NCBI GenBank assembly: GCA_963931925.1
Contig: OZ007570.1
Coordinates: 59,336,360-59,400,359 of the forward strand
Direction of reading: 5' to 3'
Source: Onchidella celtica
Lineage: Eukaryota > Mollusca > Gastropoda > Systellommatophora > Onchidiidae
DNA: 64,000 bases
The notes below the pieces were generated by a model that was not told the DNA's origin, did no database searches, and was given only the letters and a program-made list of their open reading frames with translations. The position numbers and the translations under genes are program-made. Shown piece by piece: positions 45,134 through 64,000 of the stretch (position 1 is the stretch's first letter; each line of letters starts with the position of its first letter).

Positions 45134-48100
45134 TGATGAACCATAAATAAATTTTCTGTTTAGAAATAAATTTTGTAATATTATAGGGGTGAAGTGAAGT
45201 TAATCATATTTCCATTGCAGAAATGAAATGTATAATGTATAAAAGCATTAATACTACTTCAGATTTAAATAGCACCTCATTCAGAGATGGTTTTCTGAGA
45301 CAAGTTTCTTTTTCACACTAGGTCTGGGAAGTTATCAGGCTCGTAACATACATAGTTAATGTTCAGTAAGGCGACAGTTTCCTTTACATGTAAATAGTTG
45401 CTCGCGTTTTTGGATTGAAAACTTTCTTAGACCATGAAAATCAGTCCAACATTTATAGTGTTTGAAATAAGCTTCAAGTGTATGTCCTGTATTCAAGCAG
45501 TTGCATGGAGCACATTTCTTTTGGACCATGGTATTTCTAACACTATCACATAAAAAAACCATAAGAAATAAAATCAATTTTAGTGTTAGAACATCTGGCA
45601 AACATTTAATATATGTGTACAGTTAATGTGAAAATGTACTATTTATTAGTCATTTTCAAACTGTGTATGTGAAAGTAAAATTTGTGATTTGGTCGATTCA
45701 TTGTTCTTGCCCAGCCCGGCCTTTATTCAGCTTGTCATTGGCCTTTTCATTTTATGCAACAGAATTTCTTGCCAGCCTTCATCCTTTGTTTTTCCTCCCT
45801 TTTTGTGTGCATTCATTTCTAACCCATGTGTATCCATGTGCAAACAATGTATATCCAGATACTCTTGTAAAGGGATTATTTATGTATGTGTCAAACTGTA
45901 TAAACTATGAAAATGATTATAGAACATTTGTATGAGAATAGCGACACCTAAAGTCTTCAAAACTCAGAAATTGTGTTTGCAAGAGAGCGCTTAAATGTCC
46001 ATAATGGGTATGGTTTTTTTTAAAAGGCTTGTTTCACAGATGTTAATCTCACACGGACAAAAAGACAAACCAGAGGTCAGTCAGTTTTCCAGGCTTTAAG
46101 AGAGTTTTTTTCTGTGAACAAACTTCTGTTCAATTCATGTGGCCTACATCCCACAGACTAAATTGATTTGTCCACTTTACTGAAAAGATTTGTGCAAGGC
46201 TGTCATCCTCGTATTTATTTGTATGGAACATTCTTTGAAATGCAAAGAACCTAATGAAGTAGTGTTGTAGATCTACTGAAGCCAAAATTTTCTTATTTAA
46301 GATTCATTTATGTATAATTTAGTGATTTATCTAGCTATGTGTCTTAAACAAAAACCATGCAACCATTAAATATTTTGTGAATGCAAACAGAACTCTACAG
46401 CTTTGCCTTTATCGGTGCAAATGTCCAGAAACTTTCCCTTGTCTGAGCGTTGTAGTTTCATCAAATTTCAGCAAATTCAGCTTAATTTACACTGTATTTA
46501 ATTATTTCTGTTTTTTCTGTATGTTCCTACTGCTTTTGTTACTGCATCTGAGGAAAACCATTTTTAGTTCTCAGTAGCTGCCTAACCAACATAGCCAGTA
46601 CACATGTGTAATAAATGACATGCTGGTGCAAAGGATGAAATGGCAGACTGAGATTAGATTCACAATGAATTCACGATTATTAATCTATTACTACTATTAG
46701 TCCGTCATTTGTTTTAATCATCAAGCAGTATACTTCTACATTATTTTGCTGAATGTAAATGATCCCATCCTATCCCACACCAATTATTCCTTCTTTGAAC
46801 TATATTGGGGAATAGGGAATAGCATAAACTGATACTTTTTTCACAGACTCAGAATATTTGAAGCAAAATAAAGTATTTACTAATATCATCATGCAGTGAA
46901 ACAGTGACTTATTTAAAACCCAGAGTGCCAAATTTGATCCAGTCTCCACCGATCTCACAATCTATATATATGTATTAGTATAGATCTGCTATGTATTTCT
47001 GCTGCGTTATACCATTTTGAACCATCCCTGTATCAAAACCATAACCAACATCTGTATCTTACAGGATATAATGTCATATGCAATGAGGAATGGATGAGTT
47101 AAAATCTTTTTACAGTATTGATAATCATTTCAGATCACCCTTGGGCACTAAGGCATTACTCTATGCATGTCGTCAGATGCTGTTTTTTTAGTTCATATAG
47201 TACCTTTTATTTCTCTTCCCAGAGTACACCTCTGTTATTTTTATTACCTCCGAATTAATTTTCACAGCATGCACTCATCAATGATAAAATTATGTCATAT
47301 TATTTTTTAATTAATTACAGTTCCAATTATTTCATTTATTTATTCACTTATAGTGGTAAAATAGGTTGCTTTCATTTCAAAATCATGTTGAAAAATGAGT
47401 AAATGGCATTAAGCAAACAGTTTAAAGGAGACATTTTCAAAATGTATATAGGTGCACAGTAATCTGATCATTCTGTAGCCCTGTATTTCTCTGTCATTCA
47501 AATTTTCTGTGGTTCTTGTCCTTGTATATGTATAAAGATTCATGTATTTGCTGTACCTCGACATGGCAAAATGTGCACTTATGGACCGCTGCCTCAGTAT
47601 GAAGAGAGCCAGACTTATAACATGTTTTTAGGTGCTGCCGCTTCAGTGCTCATGCATATGTAAGTTTCAGTGTTAGCAAAACCTGTTAGGACCATTCTTT
47701 TCCCATTGTGAAAAATTTGTCTTTTTTTTTTTTTTTTTTTTAATGTTGCGCAGTTGATTATTGCACCTGGAGACTGAAAATTGTGATTTTCATTCAGATG
47801 AGACAAAACAGCTGTTGCATCCTTTATCATATATCCAAATATAGTTTTGAAGCTGGAGACTGTTCATTCAATATACTTATTTATAATATCTGTATTCGAA
47901 TTATCTGCCAGTTTACAAGGAAATTAAGCCTCTAGGCCCAGAATTCCATATTTTAAACTTGCCACCCAATATCCAATGTCCTGCATTTGGAACCTGTTAA
48001 TTTATCAACGAATAATTTTTTTGTGATTTTTTCTTTTGTATTTTTTTTATCCTAAATTTTATTTGCGCGTTCATTTCCTTATTTTAAATTGGCTTTGCAA

Positions 48101-49545
48101 ATTTCAGAAATTTGGGGTAAGACAATCTGTATCTGGGCATTAAATTGTTACAAATTAGTAAGATTTTCTAATGTCAACCGTTCCACGCAAAAGGTAAAAT
48201 ATTGAGATCAAAAATATGATTACAGATATTGCAATCTTCTTCAGAACATCCTACCAACCCCCTGGACTTTCTTGATGATGGTTTGATGCAAACTATTTAT
48301 ATTGTAAAACTTAGGTTGAAAAAGTTTAAAGAGCTAGATCTTATTTTTTTGTACTAGGTGATTCGTGCTTTTTTTTCTTTCTTTTTTTTGAGATTTTTTT
48401 GCAGCTTTCATGCACTCAGCCCTGGACAATGAAAATCAAAGTGAATGTAAGCAGATTTAGTAATCAGATATTCCTATGTTGCTTGCTTAATGTAATGTCA
48501 GACTTTGACCTATTTAGAAAATGTGTGCTGATATTTTTGTTGAATTCATTTAATTAGTAGCTCTCGCTGTTCCTTGTGAAAAGGTTTTGTTCATTTGTAT
48601 TTTGAAAAAATGTTTATAAAATAAAATTTTTTAGAACATCATGAGTACTTGTTTTTGGATATAGGTTAAAATCTTGTGAACTTCATACCTGCTCACAGGT
48701 TTTTGCAATTGGAGGCTCTATGGTCGGAACAAGGGAAATAATACTGTCAGGAATATTCCAGAATTGTATCTTTGAGCTTACATTCGCATTTTACTGATTA
48801 CTGAAAGAAATGTTACAGAAAGAGACTTTGCATTTTAGGGGAGATTAAAAAAGCAAAACCAATGAAATGATATTTATGCATGTATACTCCCTTCCAGCCC
48901 ATTGAAGGGCTCTGTAATATGTTTGTTAGTGCTATCAGTATCAGTACAATATATTGTATAGAACTGTATTGTGTATCTTGATTTTATGAGATGTCATAGC
49001 TTTTGCCTATGGTGAAGAAAAAAATGTGAATTATTTTCATCTTGAAAATCAATGTATAATACATGTATTAAATTATGAATTGCAAGCTTTGGTTGCTGAT
49101 GTGTACAATGCAATTTTTGAAGATGAATAATAATTACATGTATAATGCAGATATTTGCTTTCAAGAGCTAGTTTCATTAGTTAATATTAGTAATATTGCA
49201 GACATAAGTTTGTGTTGGTTGGGGGTTTTTATGCAGTTACCCAAATTAATGTTTTTCGTATGGGAGGGGGGAGAGTAAAAGAAACAACTTTGGCTCAATC
49301 ATTGTAGCAAATGACTTTGACCTCATTTTTCAATTACATACACTGACATGGCCTATTTATTCGTTCATATTGATATCAGTTCGTAAGAACGTTAACTTAT
49401 TACAGCAATGAATTCACCAATAATAATAGCAGTTGTCACGTCATTGAGTTCCCCAATTCTTTTTTTTCTTTTTTTTTTTGGTGCAAAGGGTGGAAATTCA
49501 TGTTTTACAGACTGAACTGGACAACATTCAGATCTTTTAGTTTTA
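45134..49545. other. Gene-free AT-rich stretch
   Basis: No exon, LINE or MITE supported by eye. Several poly-T runs (for example 47720-47740). Confidence 0.35.
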
Positions 49546-49965
49546 GTCATTGTTTATTTGCTGTTAGATCCAGATCCATTGGGTTACAATTTCAGTTGCC
49601 ATCTGTCATTGTTTATCTGCTGTTAGATCCAGATCCATTGGGTTACAATTTCAGTTGCCATCTGTCATTGTTTATCTGCTGTTAGATCCAGATCCATTGG
49701 GTTACAATTTCAGTTGCCATCTGTCATTGTTTATCTGCTGTTAGATCCAGATCCATTGGGTTACAATTTCAGTTGCCATCTGTCATTGTTTATCTGCTGT
49801 TAGATCCAGATCCATTGGGTTACAATTTCAGTTGCCATCTGTCATTGTTTATCTGCTGTTAGATCCAGATCCATTGGGTTACAATTTCAGTTGCCATCTG
49901 TCATTGTTTATCTGCTGTTAGATCCAGATCCATTGGGTTACAATTTCAGTTGCCATCTCTAATTA
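49546..49965. repeat. 59-bp minisatellite, seven copies
   Basis: The word TTAGATCCAGATCCATTGGG recurs at 49564, 49623, 49682, 49741, 49800, 49859 and 49918, exactly 59 bases apart. Copies two to seven look identical; the first differs by one base nearby. Confidence 0.97.
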
Positions 49966-51860
49966 TTTTATTTTTAACTTTGGAAAGGAAAGGAAAAGAG
50001 GGTAATATGGCAGTTTCTTTTCTCATCGTCACCTGTCTTTGTTCAAGATGTTCACACAGCTTTAAAGTACTATGGAAGAAGAATCTGTAAAAGCCAGGAG
50101 GTTCCACGTAACTTTGTACATGTACTATTATGTTTCCAAAGATTTTTTTTTTTCATATGGCATTGCCATTGAGAATTTTAGGATAAACCAACATTGTCTC
50201 TTACTTTTAGTTTTTTGAAAGGTGAAAGGTTCCGCTGGATACATGTAAGCTGTTACAGTTTCTCACTATGTTAATTCAAAACTTATCTGACAAAATTAAT
50301 GCTGGCTTTATTAATACATTACTCATACAAAGTTCTTTTTAAGAGCTAACCGTGCGTGAAGTAATGTGTTTAGCCTGAATAATACAATGTAGGCTGACAA
50401 TTTCTGTCAGTTTGTAACCGTACATGTTTGGTCATGTTTAATATGTTATACTCCAAACAATGGAGATATAGTTCAAGTTTTTTAAATGTTCCCCTTTACT
50501 TACAACAAATCGGATGACCGCGCTGTGATGCATACTCTAATAATATTGAATAATAACAAACTGTAAGGCCTAAGGAACTCCACATTCGATCGTTTCCCTT
50601 GCAGTGACATCTGGCCATTTTCCCGCGAGTTTCATTCAACGCTCGGTGGCTCAAGGCCGGCGCTCCTTTTTTGGTCCCTCTTACGTAGGAAGAGAAAGTG
50701 TTCACAGGTACACGCTACATGTTTGCTCAGGCAGTTGCACGTTTCTTATAGTTATATTGTCAAGAAGTATGCGTTCATTTTCTAATATTGATAGCGATGC
50801 TTGCTCTCTTATGCCCGAAATCCCCTTTCAATGTTCAGCAAGGGAAAAGCCCCCCACCCCAGCCTTACTGTGCGTCTTGTAATAATAAGCTGTAATACAT
50901 TACATATTTTTTTTTTTTGGTGCTTGGAACCTGGATCTATACTTACTTAAGTGACAGAAAAACCTGTTTGCTTTCGTTTTGTTAGAACCAGTTTGTCATT
51001 ATATCAGGTCCTTAACATGGCATATCTTTTTTTATTTGCAGCATTGCTTGGAGCTCAAAGAGACTTCATATTATTTTTCGAATTTGCATTACAAAATAGT
51101 ATTTCTTTGCAAGTTTCTATCTCAAATTCGATTTTGCGTGTACGTATAAATTAAACGTTAACACAACAGAAATTTGCTGGTGTTGTTTTTGTTGTGTACA
51201 TGTACAGTGTTGTTGCTTGTGGGAAAGTATGTATGGATGTTCATGTGTTTAGTTCTCTGTATGATCCTGTGAATGAAAGAAGGAAAATATATGAGTGTAG
51301 ACTGTGAGTGTGAGATATAATTTTAGAAGACGGGCGTTGTTCGACTATATAATTAATAATCAGAGTTCAACCATTTCTGCGGGTGGTTGGCGGGGGCTAC
51401 TGGTAGGGTCTTCTTCTGTCCTCTCATTCTGCTATAATTATTTCTATCGTCTAACTCTTGCTTCTTCCTGGCACAATACGGCCGTTATCGTGTCGACATG
51501 ACTTATCCAAACTCAAACTCACCATTTCTGCGGATTCGTGGAATTTTGTGGTTTTGGCTGTTAAGGCTTTTTAAGTTGAGCTACATGTATTAAAAATACA
51601 TACAACAAAATCTTGTCACTGTGAGAGTACACAACCACGCATTTATATTATACATTGTATGGTATTTAATAAATTTATATACTCCTCTTCATTCTTCAAG
51701 TGGATTTCAGTGGTCTTCAGAACATGTCACGTTGGTTTCAAGCGTGAACGCTCAGAAAGAACATCAGACAAAATACATAATACATGTAATGTAAACTAGA
51801 AAGTACAAAATATATGCATTTCTTGTGCCAGTGTAAAATTTCATGCGTATGATACTGAAG
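49966..51860. other. Gene-free stretch
   Basis: No supported features besides poly-T runs and short open frames without recognisable similarity. Confidence 0.35.
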
Positions 51861-51867
51861 GACAACA

Positions 51868-52804
51868 AACACAGGAGCGCCACAAGGCTGCGTGCTGTCA
51901 CCTGCCTTGTATACATTGTATACAAATGATTTCACTGTGACACACAACAACGTTTACCTTCTTAAATTTGCCGACGACTCTGCTATTTTAGGCCTTTTAC
52001 CTAACTCTGGCCACGAATATTCTAACATTGTACAATCCTTTCATTGTTGGTGTAATAACAACTATCTTCTACTGAATGTTAAGAAAACAAAAGAGCTTGA
52101 TTCATTGCTTAACTGGCATGCGCATGTAACATATGTATACAAGAAAGCCAACCAGCGCATGTATTTCCTCAGAAAGCTCCGCTTTTTAAAAGTTAGCAAA
52201 AGCATTCTGAAAATATTTTACACCATGGCTATTCAGAGCGTTTTGATGTATGGAGTTGTCTGTTGGGGAGGAAACATCTTACAAAAAGATAAAAATAAGA
52301 TCAATAATTTAATTAAAAAAGCATCCAAAATTTGTATCTGTGATCTGCCATATTTTGATGAGCTGTACACTGGTGCTTGTATTAAAAAAGCTAATATTAT
52401 TATAAATGACCCCCAACATCCCCTGAACAAGGAATATATAAGATCTGTAAGAAGTTTAAGGCTGTTGTCAAAGAAAACTAAAACTGAGCGCTACTTTAAA
52501 TCGTTTATTCCATCATCAACTAGGATGTTACAATAATGTCGTCATCTTGATCGTAATCTGTGCACAGTTGAATTATGTCCTGCGTGTCAGGTCAATGTGT
52601 TTTAGTTAGGGAAGCATATTGTGTGCACTGTTAATTTTGTTAATTTAGTTAATTTATCAGTGTGTGTGTATATATGTGTGTGTGCGCGCTATGTATCATA
52701 CTTTCTGCTTCTGTAACTGTATTGTTATGTATTCAATGATCAAAACAAATTTCCTTGTACAAGGACGAATAAAATTTATCTTATCTTATCTTATCTTATC
52801 TTAT
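51868..52804 (+). mobile_element. CR1/L2-like LINE, 5'-truncated and internally deleted
   Basis: An open frame from about 51868 to the TAA at 52534-52536. RT motifs: GAPQGCVLSPALYT, LKFADDSAILGLL, LLLNVKKTKE; then directly LDSLLNWHAHVTYVYKK, NQRMYFLRKLRF, QSVLMYGVVCWGG, IIINDPQHPLN. The block normally between KTKE and the LNW segment (about 45 residues) is missing, an in-frame internal deletion. The 3' UTR carries the palindrome TCCTTGTACAAGGA followed by GAATAAAATT and a (TTATC)n tail. A matching 3' end occurs at 16266-16430. Confidence 0.85.
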
Positions 52805-52809
52805 CATGT

Positions 52810-55615
52810 TGTAAGTCACCAGTCGGAAAGAAATGATGAGATGCATGAAATTCAAGGGGACATTGCTCAGTTACCTCCTGTCCCTTCAATCATGGATTTA
52901 CATACATGTATTAAAAAAAAAAAAAGCTGCCAATAATCTTAGAATGTAACGAGTTCCTGTAACACTAAGTAGGCCCTATTTAGCATCATATAAGTTTTTT
53001 AAGGTTTGAAATTTGGTTGCTTTTCTATGGCATGATTTCTCGAAAACTACCAAAATAACACACCATGGTGAAACTTGAGTTGGCCGTTTTATTCTTATTT
53101 TACGGAAATTGGCATGTCAACGCACGAATGAAATCGAACCACTGAGTCCGATGAAACAACTGCGCGCGAGCAAGTTAAGTGTGTGTGAATAAATCCATTG
53201 GATACAGCGGCCTAGTTCATCCCCGTGTCATCAATTCGCAATTTAGATTTTTTATTGATTAGTGTGCCACTGCTCTGGGTAGCACACTGGCACTTGTAAT
53301 CATTAAACGTCTCCATGCAGCCCGATGTTCCCAGGTCGAGGTGAATCGTGTTGCTAAAGCAAATAATTGATAAATAGAGACACTTCATTTCAGGAAACAT
53401 TTCCACGTCATGTTTTCTTATAGTGAAGCTTAATGATACAGTACTTTTAGTTCTACAGCAAGAGTTCCCTGTCAAATCGGGCAAAAAGAAAAAGTTGTAG
53501 CCCTATGTAGCAATAGTTCCCGCCGTTTTTCAAGAAAGTTAACGTTATCTCATGGGCCTTAACTACGGTCAGTTACAGTCAACACACTTCATTCTTTTAG
53601 CGTCTCCACGCAGTAGTATGTGATCGCATAAGAGTGTATGTACTGTATTGTGTCAAAGCAAAGAACACTATTTTATTGGGCCTTGACTACCCTCAGTTAC
53701 AGTCAACACACTTCATTCTGTAACTGGGTAAGTGTCTCCATGCAGTAGTATGTGATCAGATAAGAGTGGTTGTGCGGTTTAATTTGGCAATAATTGAACT
53801 TGAAATGACGAATTAATATTCCTAGCTCTGACAGCTTCACGGTATTGATCTTTGACAACAGCTACTCACAGCGGCCATGTTGATTTCTCTTCTATTGTCC
53901 TCATGGTGAAGAAAGTCGAGCTATCGACCAGTTACGGTCAATATCTTTCGATCTTTACCACCATTTACAACAATAATGTATAGTATATCTTTAGCTACAA
54001 CCGTACGCACCTCTCCAGTCAACAGAGTCCACCTTTAATTCTTACAGTCCGTCAAAGTCTACACCTCTATTTAGTAATACCTGTTTGCAATTTGAAATAA
54101 ACTTGGTCGTTAAAATTTGTCCGGTGTGTTCTACTGTGCAGAACTCAAGACAAACATTGACATTATGTCTAATCTGTCTGTGTTGTGCACTATACAGTAC
54201 GGGCATTGACATTGTGTGATTCACCTGACCGTGACTCATTTCAATCCGGCAATATAAATATTGTGTTGACGAATAAGCCAATTTGGTCCCTGACTCAGCC
54301 AGTGTGTCCGATACGTAAACAGATTTTATTTTAAAAATCATTTTCTGGCTTTTCCCCGGGGGTCTTCACTTTTTAAGAAATAATAGTTATGACACACTCA
54401 GGTAGGACTGTCTGTCTGTCTACCCGTCCGTCCGTCCGTCTCTCTCTCTCTCTCTCGTTGTTGTTTTTGTTGTCTTCAATCTGCACCAATAAATCCTTAT
54501 TTTGTAAATTCCTTCCCCTACACACGAGATCCAAGACCTGATGTTATTTTAATCATCCTGCAGTTTTAACATTTCCAGAGAAAAAAATCTTCGTTATACA
54601 TTACTCTCACTGGGCCTCTTCTAGCCAACCCCCCCCCCCCCACCTCCAAACAGCCCATACCACGCACTTCTCACAGCAGCACTCCTAGTTCCCTTCCAAC
54701 CTCTATACACCTTTCTTCCCGCTGACACGAAAACTTATCGATTTCTTTTCAAAATACCTCGGATCAATGACAGCCCCGTTGATTTCAGCGCCACAGTTGA
54801 ATTTAATCTTTTTTTTTTTTTTAAAGGAAAGAAAAAAGTTGACACCGAGCCAAGAATTCGACACCTGACACGCAGACACTAAAAAAAAAAAAAGGAAGAA
54901 AATAGGCATTTCAGTATCTATTTACACCGTTGCTAGGGGCCAATGATAAATATAATTATATTCGGCGATAATCCATAAAAGACTACTTGACGAAAGTTTG
55001 AACTTAAGCATTCAGAAAATTGGTGCTGACGAAGGGACACGTCGACGTTTTCAGGCACGCCTTGTATTTGTCTCTTTTATTTGCTATCGGTTTCCAATGG
55101 CACCGTGAATAATTTGAACTAAAAAACGAAGCCATTTCAAATACAGCCTGAGCGCGTTAAGAAAATACTTGACAGGACGAATTCTTTGCAAATATCCAGG
55201 TGCTGAGTTAACAATCAAAATGTTCGTGAAAGGGAATTTTTTCATCGATCTCGTTGGATCAAATCAATAGGCGGTGTTATGGATCAATGCAAGATAATAA
55301 AATTGCATTGCTGCACCAGAATGGCTGACACCGTATGGCTGTCACAAAATGTTTAAACACTCACACAAAAAAGCCCTATTCCCACAGTGCTGGCAAATAA
55401 ACATAATTTATAAAGGGGCAAATGGACAAAGCGAGTGGTAAAATTATTGAAAACGGTCGCAAATCTAAGCCTATATTAATATATTCATAGGTCCTCGGGA
55501 AGAAGGCTGTCCCTAAATGGGTCGAATAGAAACTGAATGTACAATCCTTTGAAATCTTATGTTTTATTTCTTTGTAACTTTGTTAAAAAGAAAATAATAA
55601 TTGATATCCGTGGTG
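52810..55615. other. Gene-free stretch
   Basis: No coding sequence supported beyond the tandem duplication noted separately. A TCCG/TCTC microsatellite lies at 54410-54457 and poly-A/T runs near 54810-54895. Confidence 0.35.
53550..53770. repeat. Diverged tandem duplication of about 125 bp
   Basis: 53555-53640 and 53679-53768 share GGGCCTT.ACTAC, CAGTTACAGTCAACACAC, TTCATTCT and GCAGTAGTATGTGATC. A third weak echo (CAGTTACGGTCAATA) lies at 53931. Confidence 0.75.
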
Positions 55616-55619
55616 ATGT

Positions 55620-56022
<403 letters not shown>

Positions 56023-56851
56023 TTAGACTAGTCAGAGAATTGTAAAAGAAGAAAGATTAGACAAGAAAGAAATAAAAATGATGGTGACAAAGGTGGGAGA
56101 AGAAGATGAGACTGAGAGGGAAAAGCAGAGTATAAAGGAGATCGGGTGAAAGACGTGGTCTGAGAGAACAAACAAGAGAGAGTAAGAAAGAATCGAGAGA
56201 CAGAGAGAGAGAGAGAGAGAAAGAAGAGAAAGAAAGAAAGAAAGCGAGAGAGAGAGAGAAACAAGAGAGAGAAAGAAAGAAGGCGACGGGGGGGGGGGCA
56301 GATATTGAAGAAGTCAGTACAGTTGAGCGTTTGATAGAACTTTTTGGCACGCTTCTTCAACCTGTTATCGTTGTCCTCTATTGCAGACACTAACAACAGA
56401 ACAACATCAGCTGTAAGGGAGGCCACTACAATTCACTGCATTATCAGTAACAACGTGGACAAGTACAGATAAAGTTGAGGGGGGGGGGAGGGTTTGAAGA
56501 GGTTAGAAAGTTGATTTTGTTGTTCCCTTTGTCCTTGCTTTATCACATGCTCCCACCTCTTCATTCACCGCCTCCCCCAAGACTTTAGACTTCCCCTGAA
56601 CTTTTACACCTGTAAAAGGCTTTGCGTGCAACAGCATGACATGTCAAATAACATGAAACGAATCTCCAAGGTTGCGTAAAAACATTTGCATACCCTGGTC
56701 TAATTTCTGTGCATAATTCTTTTGAATAGATTTGAAAAGCCAGCACTCCAGCGCGGGCTTTAAAGAAAAAGATTAAATATCATGAAGCAACACGAATCAC
56801 AGCTCTGTCAGCCCTATGCGTCAGCCTTGCTCGCCAGTGACAATGTTTACT

Positions 56852-56865
56852 GGCGCTATGGTAAC
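56852..56865 (+). promoter_or_regulatory. Possible RFX X-box
   Basis: GGCGCTATGGTAAC matches the X-box consensus RYYNYYATRRNRAC except at one position, and lies 15 bases before the TATA box of the alpha-tubulin gene. RFX factors drive cilium genes; this role is inferred. Confidence 0.4.
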
Positions 56866-56880
56866 TCGGCGGGTGTGACA

Positions 56881-56887
56881 TATAAAC
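56881..56887 (+). promoter_or_regulatory. TATA box of alpha-tubulin gene
   Basis: TATAAAC in a local GC-rich context, about 120 bases before the initiator ATG, leaving a 5' UTR of roughly 90 bases if transcription starts about 30 bases downstream. Confidence 0.7.
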
Positions 56888-57004
56888 CCCCGCGTCTCTA
56901 TCTCCGGCACACATTCTAGCTACCCTGCTCGACCCATTAACGTCGTCTTTAGGGACAGCTGCTGTTTTACATTTGTTCAAACCACAAACCGTCCATCAGT
57001 CAAC

Positions 57005-62331
<5,327 letters not shown>

Positions 62332-62548
62332 ACTTCCGTCCTGACTTGCAGCTGTGAATGTCCAGCCCAAGTCCCATCTGGCTTTTTTTATCAGTCTCAG
62401 TAGCAGTTTTCAGTAGCAGATAAATTTTGTTGAACAACAATAGAGAGCTTGATTTATATGGCTCAGTATTTGAAGAAATCATTTTTCTTGACCACTTTAA
62501 ATAGCTGATTCTTTAATTTAATCATCTTATTAAAGAAGCAGTTTTTGC

Positions 62549-62554
62549 AATAAA
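62549..62554 (+). promoter_or_regulatory. Polyadenylation signal of alpha-tubulin
   Basis: AATAAA about 220 bases after the stop. A second AATAAA at 62700-62705 could be an alternative. Confidence 0.55.
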
Positions 62555-62769
62555 ATCAACTGAAAAAGAAAAAAATGGAATGATTGAATGGCTCAGTATT
62601 TAAACAATCTGTGATATTTTTGTTGATTACTCTTCAATTTTTTGGCGATTGGCTTTTCTTTAACCAAAAAAAGAAAATTATATGAACTGCTGCGGTACTA
62701 ATAAAACTGTGAACTAAGAATAAAAAAGCCTGTTTGCATTATGATATGATGGTTTGTTGGTTTATTCAT

Positions 62770-62781
62770 GGATGGATGGAC

Positions 62782-62814
<33 letters not shown>

Positions 62815-62823
62815 AATGGATGG
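62770..62823. repeat. (GATG)n microsatellite
   Basis: About 13 GATG-like units with GACG variants. Confidence 0.9.
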
Positions 62824-64000
62824 AAGGAATAAAGAAATCAAGAAATAATGCAAACACTAAAGAAAAAAATCGGAATTAAAAGCCTAATGACATGCATACA
62901 CAACCCCACAAAAAGACAACTATGTAGGACATCAGAGCCGAAAGACAGCACATGCAAGGTAGAACAATGTATCATTGGTTGAATGCCCAGTGATGTCATC
63001 ATGTCATTCACCTAAACAGGTCTTGAGATGGTTTAATTTCAGAAACCCTGTGCTTATTTAGTCAATCAATGAAACTGATGCATGACGAATAAAATAATAA
63101 TACATGTAATAATAATAATAATGAAACGGCTCCATAATTCTGCTCATATCATCAGTAGATTGTTTTAGTCCTATCGGGATTTCTATTATTATTATTAATG
63201 AGCATAGAGAGAAGTTGGGTCGGGTAAGAGCTGGGTGCGAGATTGAGTGTTGGGGACCAGGAGAGGGATATACAACATGACTTGTATTTGCTCAGACCTT
63301 TATATTTGAGTGAAGCAGTGGAGGAACACTAGACGGTACCATGAAAAACATGAATGATGAGTATGACATTGCCAACGACAGCGTTGGGGGGTGGGTGGGG
63401 TGGGGGGAGGGATTCCTTTGAAGCTAAGCTTGAAGTCCCCTCTGAATAATCTTGTATTTGTTCGGCGTAAACTTATAAGGAAGAAAACAAATAATGAGAT
63501 ATCTGACTGGGATCATAGGATTCGAAAGTTTAACGATAAATCAATGGCACCCACTCCCCAATATTAGAAATTCCCTAAAAGAAAAAAATGTATGTGTCAT
63601 GTGATAAAGGCAGAAAAGAACTCCCAAGAATAATTGAAACTCTTCGGAGCGCGGAAACACAGGAAATCTTCAGAGAAAGGAAACCTCGTCAAACATTAAT
63701 TTGATCTCACCAAGGAAGAGTTTGAATAGAATGAGAACATGAGACAATACCAGAGAAAAAGAAGGGAAAAGACGGAGGGAGGAATGAAAGAAACAAAGAG
63801 GCTAAGAAAGAAAGCACGGGAAATGGAAGAACAACAGACCGTGAGTGTATCGTTGACATAGGTAAATAATATATGGTTGAATAGACCAACAACGCCACGA
63901 GAATATGGGATAGGAAAGACCATTCCTCAACAGCGCGTCGTCATAATACATGTAACAGCAAAACCTATACGGTAACATCGTCCGCTTTCATTCTGTGCAC
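62824..64000. other. Gene-free end of window
   Basis: No supported exon or element. TAATAA runs at 63095-63122 and a poly-G-rich tract at 63387-63411. Confidence 0.35.

Noticed and set aside
53212..53484. 90-codon minus-strand open frame
   Set aside because: Cysteine-containing, but no family pattern, no splice support and no neighbouring exons.

Overview
This is eukaryotic, AT-rich, intron-containing DNA from an animal. The gene content (a C-type lectin fused to a kringle, an LDLRAP1/ARH adaptor, alpha-tubulin), long introns full of small DNA transposons, CR1/L2-like LINEs with TTATC tails and a tRNA-derived SINE fit a marine invertebrate. My best guess is a lophotrochozoan, probably a mollusc; this is inference, with no species-level marker seen.

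Layout. (1) 301-10227, plus strand: the 3' part of a secreted-type C-type lectin/kringle gene. Its first visible intron (507-9093) holds a nearly intact 6.9 kb LTR retrotransposon on the minus strand (1083-7970) and a hAT-type MITE. (2) 10.4-15.8 kb: no genes; interspersed repeats, a GA-rich tract and two related terminal-inverted-repeat elements. (3) 15795-24613: two small ubiquitin-like genes in divergent orientation, each of two exons with the intron at the same place and phase in the fold. Between them lie a SINE and a TTAA-flanked MITE. (4) 24.6-29.6 kb: repeats only. (5) 29680-39915, plus: a complete nine-exon LDLRAP1 (ARH) orthologue of 320 residues whose introns carry at least five transposon-derived pieces. 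(6) 39.9-56.8 kb: gene-poor, with a hAT MITE, an RTE-like and a CR1/L2-like LINE fragment, a 59-bp minisatellite and a 400-bp GATA/GACA array. (7) 57005-62331, plus: a complete nine-exon alpha-tubulin gene with a TATA box and a possible RFX X-box just upstream. (8) 62.3-64 kb: no gene recognised.

The most unusual item is the retrotransposon. Its RT and RNase H are of Ty3/gypsy type, but the integrase lies upstream of the reverse transcriptase (gag - zinc knuckle - protease - integrase - RT - RNase H). That is the order of Ty1/copia and of the rare Gmr1-like gypsy lineage. Its LTRs differ by only 4 substitutions and one 2-bp indel, yet the coding region changes frame three times. The second item of interest is the pair of divergent ubiquitin-like genes, which share an intron position and lack a C-terminal Gly-Gly.

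The genes do not form a functional unit; this is ordinary, repeat-rich animal chromosome with neighbouring but unrelated genes. All exon joins were made by eye from splice signals, reading phase and family resemblance.
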